DNA of 64,000 nucleotides from Methyloligella sp. GL2 (GTDB taxonomy: Bacteria > Pseudomonadota > Alphaproteobacteria > Rhizobiales > Methyloligellaceae): positions 1,253,501-1,317,500 of the forward strand of contig NZ_CP054476.1 in the NCBI RefSeq assembly GCF_013341275.1, read 5' to 3'. The notes below the pieces were generated by a model, which did not search any database, was not told where the DNA came from, and worked only from the letters and a program-made list of their open reading frames with translations. Position numbers and translations under genes: made by a program. Within the stretch, counting starts at the first letter, position 1, and every line of letters begins with the position of its first letter. Below are positions 27,688-36,863 of the stretch, piece by piece.

Positions 27688-29090
27688 ACCGGCACCCGGA
27701 TCTCGACCTTGAGCCCGCCGAGCTTGGAATCGTCGAGCTTGATGTCGCCGCCATGGAGGCGGGCGATATCGCGGGCGATGGCGAGGCCCAGCCCCGTGCC
27801 GGTGGAGCCGCTATCCTGATTGCGGGCATCGTCCACCCGGTAGAAGGGGCGGAACACCTGCTCGCGCTCTTCTTCCGGAATGCCCGGCCCATCATCCTCG
27901 ACCAGGATATAGAGCGAGCCGTCGCGCTTGCGGGCGGTGATCTGGATGGTTTCCGCATAGCGGGCCGCGTTGTTGACCAGATTGCCGACGGCACGTTTGA
28001 AGGCATTGCGCTTCAGCGGCACGGTCAGCTTCTTGGACGGCAGTTTGAGGTTTACGGTCTTGCCGGCGTTTTGCGGCGCGGCGAGGGCATTTTGACGGAC
28101 CTCGGCAAGGAGATCGCCGACATTGGTGGTGCTGGTTTCCTCGCCGGAATCGCCTTTGGCGAAGGCGAGATAGTCTTCCAGCATCGCCTGCATCTCATCG
28201 ACATCCTCGCGCATGGCGTTGACCTCGGGCGATTCCTTCAAGAGCGCCAGCTCCAGGCGGAAGCGGGTGAGGATGGTGCGCAAGTCGTGGCTGACGCCGG
28301 CGAGCATGGTGGTGCGCTGCTCGACATGGCGCTCGATACGGTCGCGCATCTCCAGGAAGGCGACGGCGGCCTGGCGCACTTCGCGGGCGCCGCGGGGGCG
28401 GAAATCGGGCGGCACCGGCCGTCCCTTGCCGAAGCTTTCGGCGGCTTCCGACAGGCGCACCACCGGCTTGATCTGATTGCGCAGGAAGAGGATCGCCACG
28501 GTCAGAAGCACCAGCGAGGTGCCGAGCATCCAGAACAGGAAGATCTGCGAGTTTGAGGCATAGGTCTGGCTGCGCCTTGCGAGCACATGCATCACCGCGC
28601 CGTCCTCGAGCTTGATGCGGATATCGACGAAGTTCGACTGGCCGACCGTGTCGATCCAGAAGGGCAGGCCGATGCGACGCCTCATTTCATCGGACAGGGT
28701 GCGGTCGAGCAGGTCGAAGAACGGCTTGGAGCGGGCGGCGGGCAGATCGCTATCGGGGACGATCTGGACGCGCATGCCGAGCGCTTCGTCGGCGATGCGG
28801 GTCAAGGTGTCGTAATTGGCGTCCTGGGGATAGGAATCGTAGACGTCGACCAGCGCGCTGATGCTCTGCACCGTGGCGGTGGAGAGGCGCTTGGTCACCA
28901 GCTCCCAATGGCGCTCCAGAAAGACGAAGGTCAGCACCGATTGCAGCAGCACCATCGGAGTGATGATGATGATCAGGGCGCGGGCATAGAGCCCCTTCGG
29001 CATCTGATTGCGCAAAAATGCGCGCAGCCTTGCGAGCAGAACGATGCGTCCGCGTTTCGAGACGGTCTGCTCGGGGAGAAGGGCCATCAT
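27684..29090 (-). CDS. Sensor histidine kinase, EnvZ/OmpB type
   Basis: This is a 468-aa protein. Membrane helices lie at about 37-58 and 183-204 around a periplasmic domain, with a HAMP segment next. His268 sits in AGVSHDLRTILTRFRLELAL, the N-box is NLVNNAARYAE and the G-boxes are EDDGPGI and GTGLGLAIARDIARLHGG. It is translationally coupled to the response regulator by a 4-bp overlap. The relatives in this position regulate envelope or metabolic genes, and the signal here is unknown. Confidence 0.94.
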   Translation of the reverse strand: MMALLPEQTVSKRGRIVLLARLRAFLRNQMPKGLYARALIIIITPMVLLQSVLTFVFLERHWELVTKRLSTATVQSISALVDVYDSYPQDANYDTLTRIADEALGMRVQIVPDSDLPAARSKPFFDLLDRTLSDEMRRRIGLPFWIDTVGQSNFVDIRIKLEDGAVMHVLARRSQTYASNSQIFLFWMLGTSLVLLTVAILFLRNQIKPVVRLSEAAESFGKGRPVPPDFRPRGAREVRQAAVAFLEMRDRIERHVEQRTTMLAGVSHDLRTILTRFRLELALLKESPEVNAMREDVDEMQAMLEDYLAFAKGDSGEETSTTNVGDLLAEVRQNALAAPQNAGKTVNLKLPSKKLTVPLKRNAFKRAVGNLVNNAARYAETIQITARKRDGSLYILVEDDGPGIPEEEREQVFRPFYRVDDARNQDSGSTGTGLGLAIARDIARLHGGDIKLDDSKLGGLKVEIRVPV

Positions 29091-29800
29091 TCAGGGTAGA
29101 GGATGTAGCCCTTGCCACGGACCGTCTGGAGATAGACCGGGTTGGCTGGATCGGTCTCCAGCTTGCGTCGCAGGCGGTTGATCTGAACATCCACGGCGCG
29201 TTCGCCGCCGCCGCCGGCATCCTTGGCAAGCTCGTGGCGGGAGACGGGCATGCCCGGGCGCTGGGCGAAATAGCGAAGCAGCTCGCGCTCGCGCTCGGTG
29301 AGGCGCACGGTCTCCTCGCCGCGGCGGAGCTCGCCGCGATTGATATGGAAGGTGAGCTCGCCGAGCTGCAATGCACCGGAGGAGCTCGCCTGCTCGCCGC
29401 GGCGGAGGATATTGCCGACGCGGAGCAGGAGCTCGCGCGGCTCGAACGGCTTGGTGAGGTAATCGTCGACGCCGGCTTCCAGCCCCTCGATGCGCTGGTC
29501 GGTCTCGGCGCGGGCGGTGAGCATCAGGATCGGCACACGCGAGCTGGTGCGCAAGTCCCGGGCGAAATCCAGCCCGCTCTCCTTCGGCATCATCACATCG
29601 AGGATCAGAAGGTCGAAGGAGAGACCGCGCATGGTGGCGCGGGCGGTCTCCGCATCCACCGCGGTGGAGACGCGATAGCCATTCTCCACCAGATAGCGCG
29701 CGAGGAGATCCCGGATGCGGCTGTCGTCGTCGATAACGAGGATATGGGCCGCATTATCGTCGGGGGATGGCGCAACCTGCGATGTGGCCGGACTCGGCAT
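29087..29800 (-). CDS. OmpR-family response regulator
   Basis: This is a 237-aa protein. The receiver domain has acidic residues in VIDDDSRIRD and phospho-acceptor Asp68 in LLILDVMMPKESG. A C-terminal winged helix (ERELLRYFAQRPGMPVSRHEL, VDVQINRLRRKLE) ends with QTVRGKGYILYPE. It pairs with the overlapping kinase gene. A MarR gene lies 17 bp upstream on the same strand, so the three probably form one operon. Confidence 0.95.
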   Translation of the reverse strand: MPSPATSQVAPSPDDNAAHILVIDDDSRIRDLLARYLVENGYRVSTAVDAETARATMRGLSFDLLILDVMMPKESGLDFARDLRTSSRVPILMLTARAETDQRIEGLEAGVDDYLTKPFEPRELLLRVGNILRRGEQASSSGALQLGELTFHINRGELRRGEETVRLTERERELLRYFAQRPGMPVSRHELAKDAGGGGERAVDVQINRLRRKLETDPANPVYLQTVRGKGYILYPE

Positions 29801-29817
29801 GATCTACGACCCGTCGG

Positions 29818-30417
29818 TTAGTCGATTTCGCCCTTGTCGCCCGCAAGCTCTAGCGAGGTTTCGCCGGATAAGGAAGCGGGCTTTTCGGCAAGTGTCCCGC
29901 CTCTTTGGGGCGGTTGTTCGGCATTGGTCATGGCAACGAGAAAGCGTTTCACGACGGCTTCCGCATCGGGACCTGCCGCCTCAAGCGCCTCGGCCAGACG
30001 TACCAGCTGCGGCGCGGCGAGCTGTTTGGCGAGGTTTTGGCCGGTCTCGGTGAGATAGAGCAGCCGCTCGCGGCGGTCGGTGCTGCCCGGCTCCTGGCGG
30101 ACATAGCCGGTATCGATGAGCTGGCGCAGCACCCGGCCGAGGCTCTGCTTGGTGATCTTCAGGATCTCCAAGAGATCGGCGACGCGTAAGCCAGGCTGGC
30201 GGCTGACGAAATGCAGCACCCGGTGATGGGCGCGGCCGAAGCCGAGCTCCTGCAGGATCGCATCGGGATCGCCGGTGAAATCGCGATAGGCCAAGAAGAG
30301 CAGCTCGGAGAACTGCAGCAGCTTCTCCTCCGAGGCGCGCGAAAGCGTCTCCGTCTCCCCGGTGGTTTCGGGGCGGCGTGTGGGGCTCTTTGTCACCTGG
30401 TCAGTTATGTCAGCCAT
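29818..30417 (-). CDS. MarR-family transcriptional regulator
   Basis: This is a 199-aa protein. The central winged helix (GRAHHRVLHFVSRQPGLRVADLLEILKITKQSLGRVL, with wing DTGYVRQEPGSTDRRERLLYLTETG in separate segments) is typical of MarR dimers. The N- and C-terminal extensions are low-complexity. It is divergent from ilvE and upstream of the two-component pair, so the 207-bp gap at 30418-30624 is a likely operator region for it. Confidence 0.9.
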   Translation of the reverse strand: MADITDQVTKSPTRRPETTGETETLSRASEEKLLQFSELLFLAYRDFTGDPDAILQELGFGRAHHRVLHFVSRQPGLRVADLLEILKITKQSLGRVLRQLIDTGYVRQEPGSTDRRERLLYLTETGQNLAKQLAAPQLVRLAEALEAAGPDAEAVVKRFLVAMTNAEQPPQRGGTLAEKPASLSGETSLELAGDKGEID

Positions 30418-30624
30418 GTTGACTTATTTTCGCGCCATTGATACTCCTCAAGGCCTGTTCATGCAATGGACGGTGATTGCCCTTTGGCGCCCCTGGCGTG
30501 AGGGCCGGCTTGCCACTCTGCTTAGAAGGATTTGGCTTCGGAAAGCGCCTGGCTGCAAAACGCGCTAGGGTGTGGAAGCATCTGGCTTGAGACAATCAAC
30601 GGCCGGCTTTCGGGAGGATGAGTT

Positions 30625-31521
30625 ATGGCGGCGATCCCCTTTGACCAGCGGGATGGTTACATCTGGTTCGACGGCAGCCTTAAGCCGTGGCGCGATGCGC
30701 AGCTTCATCTCTTGACCCACGCTCTGCATTACGGAAGCGCGGTGTTCGAGGGCGAGCGTCTTTACGACGGCGAGATCTTCAAGCTGCACGAGCATAGCGA
30801 GCGGCTGCTGGAATCGGCACGCATTCTGGATTTCGAAATTCCCTATACTGCCGACGAGATCGATGCGGCCTGCCGCGAGGTGGTCAAGGCCAACGGTCTG
30901 GTGAACGGCTATATCCGGCCGATCGCCTGGCGCGGCTCGGAGCAGATGGGCGTCTCGGCCCAGAACAACTCCATCCATCTGGGCATTGCGGCCTGGGAAT
31001 GGGGCTCTTATTTCGATCCGGCGTTGCGGCTGAAAGGCCTCAAGCTCCGCTTTGCCCATTACCGGCGGCCGGATCCGGCGACAGCGCCGTGCAAGAGCAA
31101 GGCGGCCGGTCTTTATATGATCTGCACCATCGAGAAGCACCGCGCCGAGCGCGAAGGCTATGCCGATGCGCTGATGCTGGATTGGCGCGGCTATGTCGCC
31201 GAGGCGACCGGCGCCAATGTCTTCTTCGTCAAGGATGGGGTGATCCACACACCCGATCCGGACGGTTTCCTCGACGGCATCACGCGGCGGACGGTGATCG
31301 ATCTGGCCAAGCGGCGCGGGATCGAGGTGATCGAGCGCCATATCAAGCCGGAAGAGCTGGCCGATTTCACCGAGTGCTTCATCACCGGCACGGCGGCGGA
31401 AGTGACGGCCGTCGCGCAGATCGGCGATTATCACTTCACCCCCGGTGCCATCACCAAGATGCTGATGGACGATTACACCGCCGAAGTGCATCCGGTGAAG
31501 CAGGTCGCCGCGGCGAGTTAA
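30625..31521 (+). CDS. ilvE: Branched-chain amino acid aminotransferase
   Basis: This 298-aa PLP class IV aminotransferase makes Leu, Ile and Val. Marks are the N-terminal DGYIWFDGSLKPW, HALHYGSAVFEGERLY, the region APCKSKAAGLYM containing the PLP lysine, and GYVAEATGANVFFVKDG followed by DGITRRTVIDLAKRRG. The length fits. GGGAGGATG lies upstream. Fold IV also contains D-amino acid and lyase enzymes, but the motifs favour IlvE. Confidence 0.93.
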   Translation: MAAIPFDQRDGYIWFDGSLKPWRDAQLHLLTHALHYGSAVFEGERLYDGEIFKLHEHSERLLESARILDFEIPYTADEIDAACREVVKANGLVNGYIRPIAWRGSEQMGVSAQNNSIHLGIAAWEWGSYFDPALRLKGLKLRFAHYRRPDPATAPCKSKAAGLYMICTIEKHRAEREGYADALMLDWRGYVAEATGANVFFVKDGVIHTPDPDGFLDGITRRTVIDLAKRRGIEVIERHIKPEELADFTECFITGTAAEVTAVAQIGDYHFTPGAITKMLMDDYTAEVHPVKQVAAAS

Positions 31522-31621
31522 GCTCCGCGGTCCTTTCCCTCTAGAGTTGTCTCTGCCTGGGCCTGGCTCTACCTTCCCGCATGGGATCGGTTGAGAGCCA
31601 AGCCCAGTGACGGGGTGCGAT

Positions 31622-32284
31622 ATGCAGCGAGACGAAGCCGGCAGCGTGGCGCCTTGCGCATTCGGTGCGCCGTTCCGGGAGCGGCTGCGCCAGCTTTTCG
31701 TTTGGCGGCGCGATGTGCGGCGCTTTCGCCGCGATGCGCTTCCCGAGGGCACGCTGGAACGGCTGATCGATCTGGCGGCGCTGGCTCCCTCGGTGGGCCT
31801 GAGCCAGCCTTCGCGTTTCGTGGTGGTGAAGGATGCGGCGCGGCGGGCGGCGATCCGGACCTGTTATTCCGACTGCAACAAAGAGGCGCTTGCCGCGCAA
31901 AGGCCGGAGAAGGCGGACCTCTATGCGCGGCTGAAGCTCGCCGGCCTGAACGAGGCGCCGGGGCATTTGGCGGTGTTCGCCGATCCTGAGACCCGCCAGG
32001 GCGATGGGCTCGGCCGGCGCACCATGCCGGAAACCATCGACTACTCCGTGGTGCTTGCGATCCATACCATGTGGCTGGCGGCACGGGCCGAAGGTCTCGG
32101 GCTCGGCTGGGTGTCGATCCTCGATCCGGCGCGGGTTTGCGAAATTCTTGAGGTGCCAGCGGGCTGGCACTTCATCGGCTATCTGTGCATCGGCTACCCG
32201 CAAGCGGAGGACAATACGCCGGAGCTGGAGCGCGAGGGCTGGGAACGGCGGCGCAGCGCCTCCAAGCTTCTATTCTACCGCTGA
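31622..32284 (+). CDS. bluB: 5,6-dimethylbenzimidazole synthase
   Basis: This is a 220-aa flavin-destroying nitroreductase-fold enzyme that cuts FMNH2 to make the lower ligand of vitamin B12. Signature stretches are WRRDVRRFRRDALPE, LAALAPSVGLSQPSRFVVV, EAPGHLAVFADPE, RRTMPETIDYSVVLAIHTMW and GLGLGWVSILDP. A GTG in the same frame at 31607 is an alternative start. No other cobalamin gene or visible cobalamin riboswitch is in the window. It converges on moaE with a 15-bp overlap. Confidence 0.94.
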   Translation: MQRDEAGSVAPCAFGAPFRERLRQLFVWRRDVRRFRRDALPEGTLERLIDLAALAPSVGLSQPSRFVVVKDAARRAAIRTCYSDCNKEALAAQRPEKADLYARLKLAGLNEAPGHLAVFADPETRQGDGLGRRTMPETIDYSVVLAIHTMWLAARAEGLGLGWVSILDPARVCEILEVPAGWHFIGYLCIGYPQAEDNTPELEREGWERRRSASKLLFYR

Positions 32285-32764
32285 GATCTTGGGTTTTGCT
32301 TTCGGCTGGGCAGTCGGCTTGTCCCAGCGCGCTTTGGCGGCATCGTCGCTGTCGCGCGACGCGACCCAGCGCGGGCCTTGCTTGCCCTTCTCCTGCTTCC
32401 AGAACGGCGCGGAGGATTTCAGATAATCCATCAAGAACGAGGCGGCCTCGAAGGCGGCATGGCGATGGCTTGAGGCCGTCACCACCAGGACGATATTGTC
32501 GCCGGGCTTTAGGGTGCCGTAGCGGTGAACGATCAGGCTCGCTTGCAGCGGCCAGCGCTCATGGGCCTCCGCCTCGATGCGCGCCAGCTCTTTCTCGGTC
32601 ATGCCCGGATAATGCTCCAGAGTCATGCTTTCGAGCGCATCCGGCCCATCGCCCTCACGCACCGTGCCGGTGAAGCTGACGATAGCGCCGATATCGCTGC
32701 GGCCTTTGCGGAGCGCCTCGATCTCGGCGCCGATGTCGAAATCTTCGCTCTGCACGCGGATCAT
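32270..32764 (-). CDS. moaE: Molybdopterin synthase catalytic subunit
   Basis: This is a 164-aa large subunit that moves sulfur from MoaD to precursor Z. Marks are GAIVSFTGTVRE, TLEHYPGMTEKEL, HRYGTLKPGDNIVLV, SSHRHAAFEAASFLMDYLK and the catalytic lysines around SAPFWKQE. The C-terminal tail is somewhat longer than in E. coli. It begins 2 nt after moaD. Confidence 0.96.
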   Translation of the reverse strand: MIRVQSEDFDIGAEIEALRKGRSDIGAIVSFTGTVREGDGPDALESMTLEHYPGMTEKELARIEAEAHERWPLQASLIVHRYGTLKPGDNIVLVVTASSHRHAAFEAASFLMDYLKSSAPFWKQEKGKQGPRWVASRDSDDAAKARWDKPTAQPKAKPKISAVE

Positions 32765-32766
32765 GC

Positions 32767-33018
32767 TCAGCCTCCGGTGACCGGCGGGAAGAAGGCGATC
32801 TCGCTGGCGCCGGCGATCTCGGTCTCCGGCTTGGCGTGGGCCTGGTCGACGGCGGCGCGGATCACCTCGGCGCGCTCGAAAGCGCTGGCGAACTCTTGCC
32901 CACGCGTCTTCTGCCACGCCATCAGCTCGGCGACGGTGGTGACGTCCGCCGGGAGCTCGACCTCTTCCGAAGAGAGGCCCGCCTTCTCCCGAACCCAGGC
33001 AAAATACAAAAGTCGCAT
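32767..33018 (-). CDS. moaD: Molybdopterin synthase sulfur-carrier subunit
   Basis: This is an 83-aa ubiquitin-fold protein. It starts MRLLYFAWVREKAG and ends with the double glycine PPVTGG that is thiocarboxylated and inserted into MoaE. It is spaced 2 nt from both pgsA upstream and moaE downstream. It is clearly functional, with the Gly-Gly end intact. Confidence 0.95.
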   Translation of the reverse strand: MRLLYFAWVREKAGLSSEEVELPADVTTVAELMAWQKTRGQEFASAFERAEVIRAAVDQAHAKPETEIAGASEIAFFPPVTGG

Positions 33019-33020
33019 GA

Positions 33021-33659
33021 CTAGTCCGCTTTCCCGGACATGGCGTGGCGGAGACCGGCGCGCAAGTAGTCGTAGCCGGTATAGAGGGTGAGGATGGCGG
33101 CGATCCAGAGCAGGATCAGCCCGGTCAGCGTGGTGTAGGCGAAGATCTTATCGCCGGCAGGGCCCGCCAGCAGGAAGCCGATGGCGACCATCTGCACCGT
33201 GGTCTTCCACTTGGCCAAAGTGCTGACCGGCACGCTGACGGCCAGCGAGCCGAGAAATTCGCGTAGGCCCGAGACCAGGATCTCGCGGGAGAGGATGATG
33301 ATGCCGGCCCAGAGCGACCAGCCGGCGATGGTCTGGTCGGCGGCGAGCATCATCAGGCTGGCGGCGACGATCAGCTTGTCGGCAATGGGGTCGAGCATGC
33401 GGCCGAGCGCGCTTTGCTGCTCCCAGGCGCGGGCCAGATAGCCGTCGAGAAAATCGGTGACGCCGGCGGCGATGAAGATCCACATCGCCAGCCAATTGCC
33501 GATATCGCCGGGTAGGAAGAAGCAGGCCACCAGGGCAGGGACCGCCACGATGCGGCCATAGGTGAGCAGATTGGGCAGGCTGGCCAAACGGGCACGTGCC
33601 TTCTTCGCTGCGTCCTGAGGCCCTTGGTTTGGTTCGGCCTCGCTCACTTTCTGGTCCAC
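33021..33659 (-). CDS. pgsA: CDP-diacylglycerol-glycerol-3-phosphate 3-phosphatidyltransferase
   Basis: This 212-aa inner-membrane enzyme makes phosphatidylglycerophosphate. The CDP-alcohol phosphotransferase motif spans DFLDGYLARAWEQQSALG then RMLDPIADK. Several hydrophobic helices surround it. The start is a GTG, and an internal GTG 12 bases later is possible. It lies between uvrC and moaD with 2-nt gaps. The phosphatidylglycerol it makes is also the lipid donor for lgt. Confidence 0.95.
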   Translation of the reverse strand: MDQKVSEAEPNQGPQDAAKKARARLASLPNLLTYGRIVAVPALVACFFLPGDIGNWLAMWIFIAAGVTDFLDGYLARAWEQQSALGRMLDPIADKLIVAASLMMLAADQTIAGWSLWAGIIILSREILVSGLREFLGSLAVSVPVSTLAKWKTTVQMVAIGFLLAGPAGDKIFAYTTLTGLILLWIAAILTLYTGYDYLRAGLRHAMSGKAD

Positions 33660-33661
33660 CT

Positions 33662-35578
33662 CTAACTGCTCCGCTCGTGAAAATGGTCGTAAATGGCTTG
33701 CGCCATGGATGCGCTGATGCCGCCGACCGCCAGAAGATCCGGAAGACCTGCCCGGCTGACCGCCTTGGCCGAGCCGAAATGCTGCAGCAGCGCGCGCTTT
33801 CGGGCCGGTCCGATGCCGGGCACCTCGTCGAGCGGCGAGGCGCCGATGGCCTTCTTGCGGCGGGTGCGATGGGCGCCGATGGCAAAACGGTGGGCCTCAT
33901 CGCGCAACGTCTGTATGCAGTAAAGCACAGGATCGCGCGGTTCCAGAAGTATGGGCTCTTTGCCGCGGCGGTAGATACGCTCGCGGCCGGCATGTCGGTC
34001 GGGTCCTTTGGAGACCGAAGCGAGCTGAATTTCGCTCAATCCCAGCTCGTCCAGCACCTCATGGGCAACCGCGAGCTGGCCCGGCCCGCCGTCGATCAGC
34101 ACCAGATCCGGCGCCGACCAGCCGGACAGCTGGTCCTGGCGCTGCTTGATCAGCCGGGCGAAGCGGCGTTTCAGCATCTCGCGCATCATGGCGTAGTCGT
34201 CACCGGGGGTTAGCTCCTCGGAGTCCATGTTGAACTTGCGATATTGGCTTTTGATGAAGCCTTCCGGCCCCGCCACCACCATGCCGCCGACGGCATTGGT
34301 GCCGGAAATGTGGCTGTTGTCGTAGATCTCGACGCGGTTCGGCGGCTCTTCCAGCTCCAGCATCTCGGCCAGCTTGGCGAACACGGCAGCTTGCGAGGCG
34401 GTCTCGGCCAGGCGGCGGGCCAGGGCCTCGCGGGCATTGAGCTCGGCCTGGGCGAGGATCTCGCGCTTCTCGCCGCGCTGGGGAACGGAGACCTCCACCT
34501 TGCGCCCGGCCTTGAGGGACAGGGCCTCGGCCAGCAGCGCCCGCTCGGGGATGTCGTGGGAGAGCAGGATCTGCTTGGGCGGCGGCTTGTTGTCGTAAAA
34601 CTGGGCGATGAAGCTTTCCAGCACCTCGCCTTCGCCCGCCGTCTTGTCGGCGCGGGGGTAGTAGGCGCGGTTGCCCCAGCTATTGCCGTTGCGGAAGAAG
34701 AAGACCTGGATGCAGGTCTGCCCCGCCTCCTGATGGGCGGCGAAGACATCGGCATCCTTCACCGTGTGCGGGTTCACGCCCTGATGCGACTGGATATGGG
34801 AGAGGGCGGTGAGCCGGTCGCGGAAGCTTGCCGCGCGCTCATATTCCTGGGCCTCGCTCGCCTCTTCCATCAGCACGCGCAGGCGGCGCTTGACCTCGTC
34901 GCTCTTGCCGGTGAGGAAGCGGTCCGCCTCCTTCACCAGGGCGGCATAGTCCTGTTTGGAGATCTCGCCGGTGCACGGGGCGCTGCAGCGCTTGATCTGA
35001 TAGAGCAGGCAGGGGCGGGTGCGGGCCTCGAAATAAGAGTCCGAGCAGGAGCGCAAGAGAAAGGCGCGCTGCAGCGTGTTGATAGTGCGGGTGACGGCGC
35101 CGGCCGAGGCGAAGGGGCCGAAATAATCGCCCTTGCGGCTGCGGCCGCCGCGATGCTTCAGGATCTGCGGGAAGTCGTGATCGCGGGCGATGAGGATGAA
35201 GGGGAACGACTTGTCGTCCCGCATGACGACATTGTAACGGGGCTTCAGCCGCTTGATCAGATTGGCTTCGAGCAGCAGCGCTTCGGTTTCCGTGGCCGTG
35301 GAGGTGAACTCCATGGTCGCGGTGTTGGCGATCATGCGCAGGATGCGGTTGGTGTGGCCGGTGCCGCGGGTATAGCTCTGCACGCGCTTCTTCAGATGGC
35401 GCGCCTTGCCGACATAGAGCACCTCGCCGCCGGCGCCGAACATGCGATAGACGCCGGGGCCGGAGGGCGCCATCTTGGCATAGCGCGCGATGATCTCCAT
35501 GCCGGTCTCGTCGCGGGGTTTGCGCGCAGCGGCATCGGCGAGGGCGCTGATGGTATCGGATGGCGTGTTCGTCGGCAT
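33662..35578 (-). CDS. uvrC: Excinuclease ABC subunit C
   Basis: This 638-aa nuclease makes both incisions in nucleotide excision repair. The N-terminal GIY-YIG domain shows [21 protein letters not shown] Cys pair lies in the middle, and a UVR motif follows ([21 protein letters not shown]). The RNase H-like half has [18 protein letters not shown] and [14 protein letters not shown], and a C-terminal HhH ([20 protein letters not shown]) completes it. It starts the uvrC-pgsA-moaD-moaE run. Its partner gene uvrB is also in this window. Confidence 0.98.
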   Translation of the reverse strand: MPTNTPSDTISALADAAARKPRDETGMEIIARYAKMAPSGPGVYRMFGAGGEVLYVGKARHLKKRVQSYTRGTGHTNRILRMIANTATMEFTSTATETEALLLEANLIKRLKPRYNVVMRDDKSFPFILIARDHDFPQILKHRGGRSRKGDYFGPFASAGAVTRTINTLQRAFLLRSCSDSYFEARTRPCLLYQIKRCSAPCTGEISKQDYAALVKEADRFLTGKSDEVKRRLRVLMEEASEAQEYERAASFRDRLTALSHIQSHQGVNPHTVKDADVFAAHQEAGQTCIQVFFFRNGNSWGNRAYYPRADKTAGEGEVLESFIAQFYDNKPPPKQILLSHDIPERALLAEALSLKAGRKVEVSVPQRGEKREILAQAELNAREALARRLAETASQAAVFAKLAEMLELEEPPNRVEIYDNSHISGTNAVGGMVVAGPEGFIKSQYRKFNMDSEELTPGDDYAMMREMLKRRFARLIKQRQDQLSGWSAPDLVLIDGGPGQLAVAHEVLDELGLSEIQLASVSKGPDRHAGRERIYRRGKEPILLEPRDPVLYCIQTLRDEAHRFAIGAHRTRRKKAIGASPLDEVPGIGPARKRALLQHFGSAKAVSRAGLPDLLAVGGISASMAQAIYDHFHERSS

Positions 35579-35665
35579 GGTTTTCGAACTTGTGCAGGTT
35601 GGCCCTCAAGTATAACGGGCGAACCGGCGCAACGGTTATATGGCCTCGGTCGGCGGCGTTTTCGA

Positions 35666-36406
35666 TCAGACCAGGTGCTGTCCGCTATCGACGGCGATCA
35701 TCTGTCCCGTCACAGAAGGGTTTTCGACCAGAAAGCGGATGGCGGCGCAAATCTCCTCAGGCCGCACGCCCTGGCCGAGCAGCGTCTGGTGACATTCGGC
35801 CTCGAATTCGGCTTGGGTTTGGCGGTGACTGCGGAACACCGGACCGGGGCCGACTGCATTGACCCGGATGCGGGGGCTCAAGGCCTGGGCCATGATCTGG
35901 GTGGCGGTCCAGAGCGCCGACTTGGACACCGTGTAAGAGAAGCAATCGGGGTTCAGACGCCAGATTTTCTGATCTAACAGATTTATGACACTGCCTTGCC
36001 GGTCGGCGGGCAGTGCGGCGGCGAAGGCCTGGGCGAGAAACACCGGCGCGCGCAAATTGAGATCCAACTGTGCGTCCCAGCCGGCCAAATCCACGCTCTC
36101 CACGCTGTCCCATTCGAAGCTGGCGGCATTGTTGACCAGACAGGTGACCGGCCCGATCGCCGCGCTGCAGGCTTGCACCAGCGGAGCCAGCGCTTCGGCG
36201 TCGGTCAGATCGGCCTCTAAGGCCATGGCCTCGCCGCCCGCATCCCGGATCTCGCCGACCAGCGCCTCGGCCTCAGCCGCAGAGGTGTTGTAATGCGCGG
36301 CGACTCGCCAGCCGCGGGAGGCGAAGTCGCGCGCGATGGCGCGGCCGAGACGGCGGCCCGCGCCGGTGACCAGCACCGTGCCGGCCTGATTCGATTCGGT
36401 TGTCAC
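35666..36406 (-). CDS. SDR-family oxidoreductase, FolM/pteridine reductase-like
   Basis: This is a 246-aa protein. The cofactor motif VTGAGRRLGRAIARDFASRG has an Arg pair favouring NADP. LVNNAASFEW, INLLDQKIWRLNPDCFSY and the catalytic YTVSK follow. The NLLD-K-W-LNPD-F-Y block is typical of dihydromonapterin/dihydropteridine-type reductases, which fits but does not prove a pterin substrate. The start is the GTG at 36406. No ATG is available in the conserved region. It is 87 bp upstream of uvrC on the same strand. Confidence 0.86.
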   Translation of the reverse strand: MTTESNQAGTVLVTGAGRRLGRAIARDFASRGWRVAAHYNTSAAEAEALVGEIRDAGGEAMALEADLTDAEALAPLVQACSAAIGPVTCLVNNAASFEWDSVESVDLAGWDAQLDLNLRAPVFLAQAFAAALPADRQGSVINLLDQKIWRLNPDCFSYTVSKSALWTATQIMAQALSPRIRVNAVGPGPVFRSHRQTQAEFEAECHQTLLGQGVRPEEICAAIRFLVENPSVTGQMIAVDSGQHLV

Positions 36407-36863
36407 TCCGGTCTCTTTCGGATTTTGCAGGCCTTGGGGGCCGTTTCCCGGCGCCGAGAGCGCCGCTTTCGCCGTTGGATGCGAATCTAGGCAGCCTCCG
36501 TAGCGGCGGCAAGACATTGCAGGCAGGTGCAGACGAACGATGAAAAATGCCGGCTAAGCCGCTGCTGCCAGGACAGCTTTCGATCTCCGCCCAATTTGTG
36601 AGCAATTGGCGCGGCTCTGAGCAGAAAAATCCGGGCAAAAGCCTATGCAGAATGGGTCTCAGCCCAAACCGTGATCATCCCCCGGCAAATCATGGCAATA
36701 TAGTCACACTGCCGGAGTTCTTTCTAAAAACCAATGGTTTTGCGTTGCCGGGGTTGTGCTTCCCGTTATTGTACCAGGGACACATGACGTGCGCTGACTT
36801 TCCAAGACGGTTGGGCGCATGGGTCAGAAAAACGCAGGGACTAAGAAAGAAGACAGGAGACTG
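36407..36863 (+). promoter_or_regulatory. Intergenic leader of the TorF porin gene
   Basis: About 457 bp lie between the divergent SDR and porin genes. I see no credible protein. The right part (36690-36790) is A/T-richer (TTTCTAAAAACCAATGGTTT) and probably carries the porin promoter and a long 5' untranslated region. A small dyad AAACCAATGGTTT lies at about 36728-36740. Confidence 0.4.

Noticed and set aside
31522-31621. Cobalamin riboswitch before bluB
   Set aside because: The gap is only about 100 bases and lacks the B12-box consensus and the expected length.
36547-36863. 105-codon plus-strand frame before the TorF porin
   Set aside because: It lacks a ribosome-binding site, shows no domain or signal peptide, and runs into the porin leader. 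It is probably chance.
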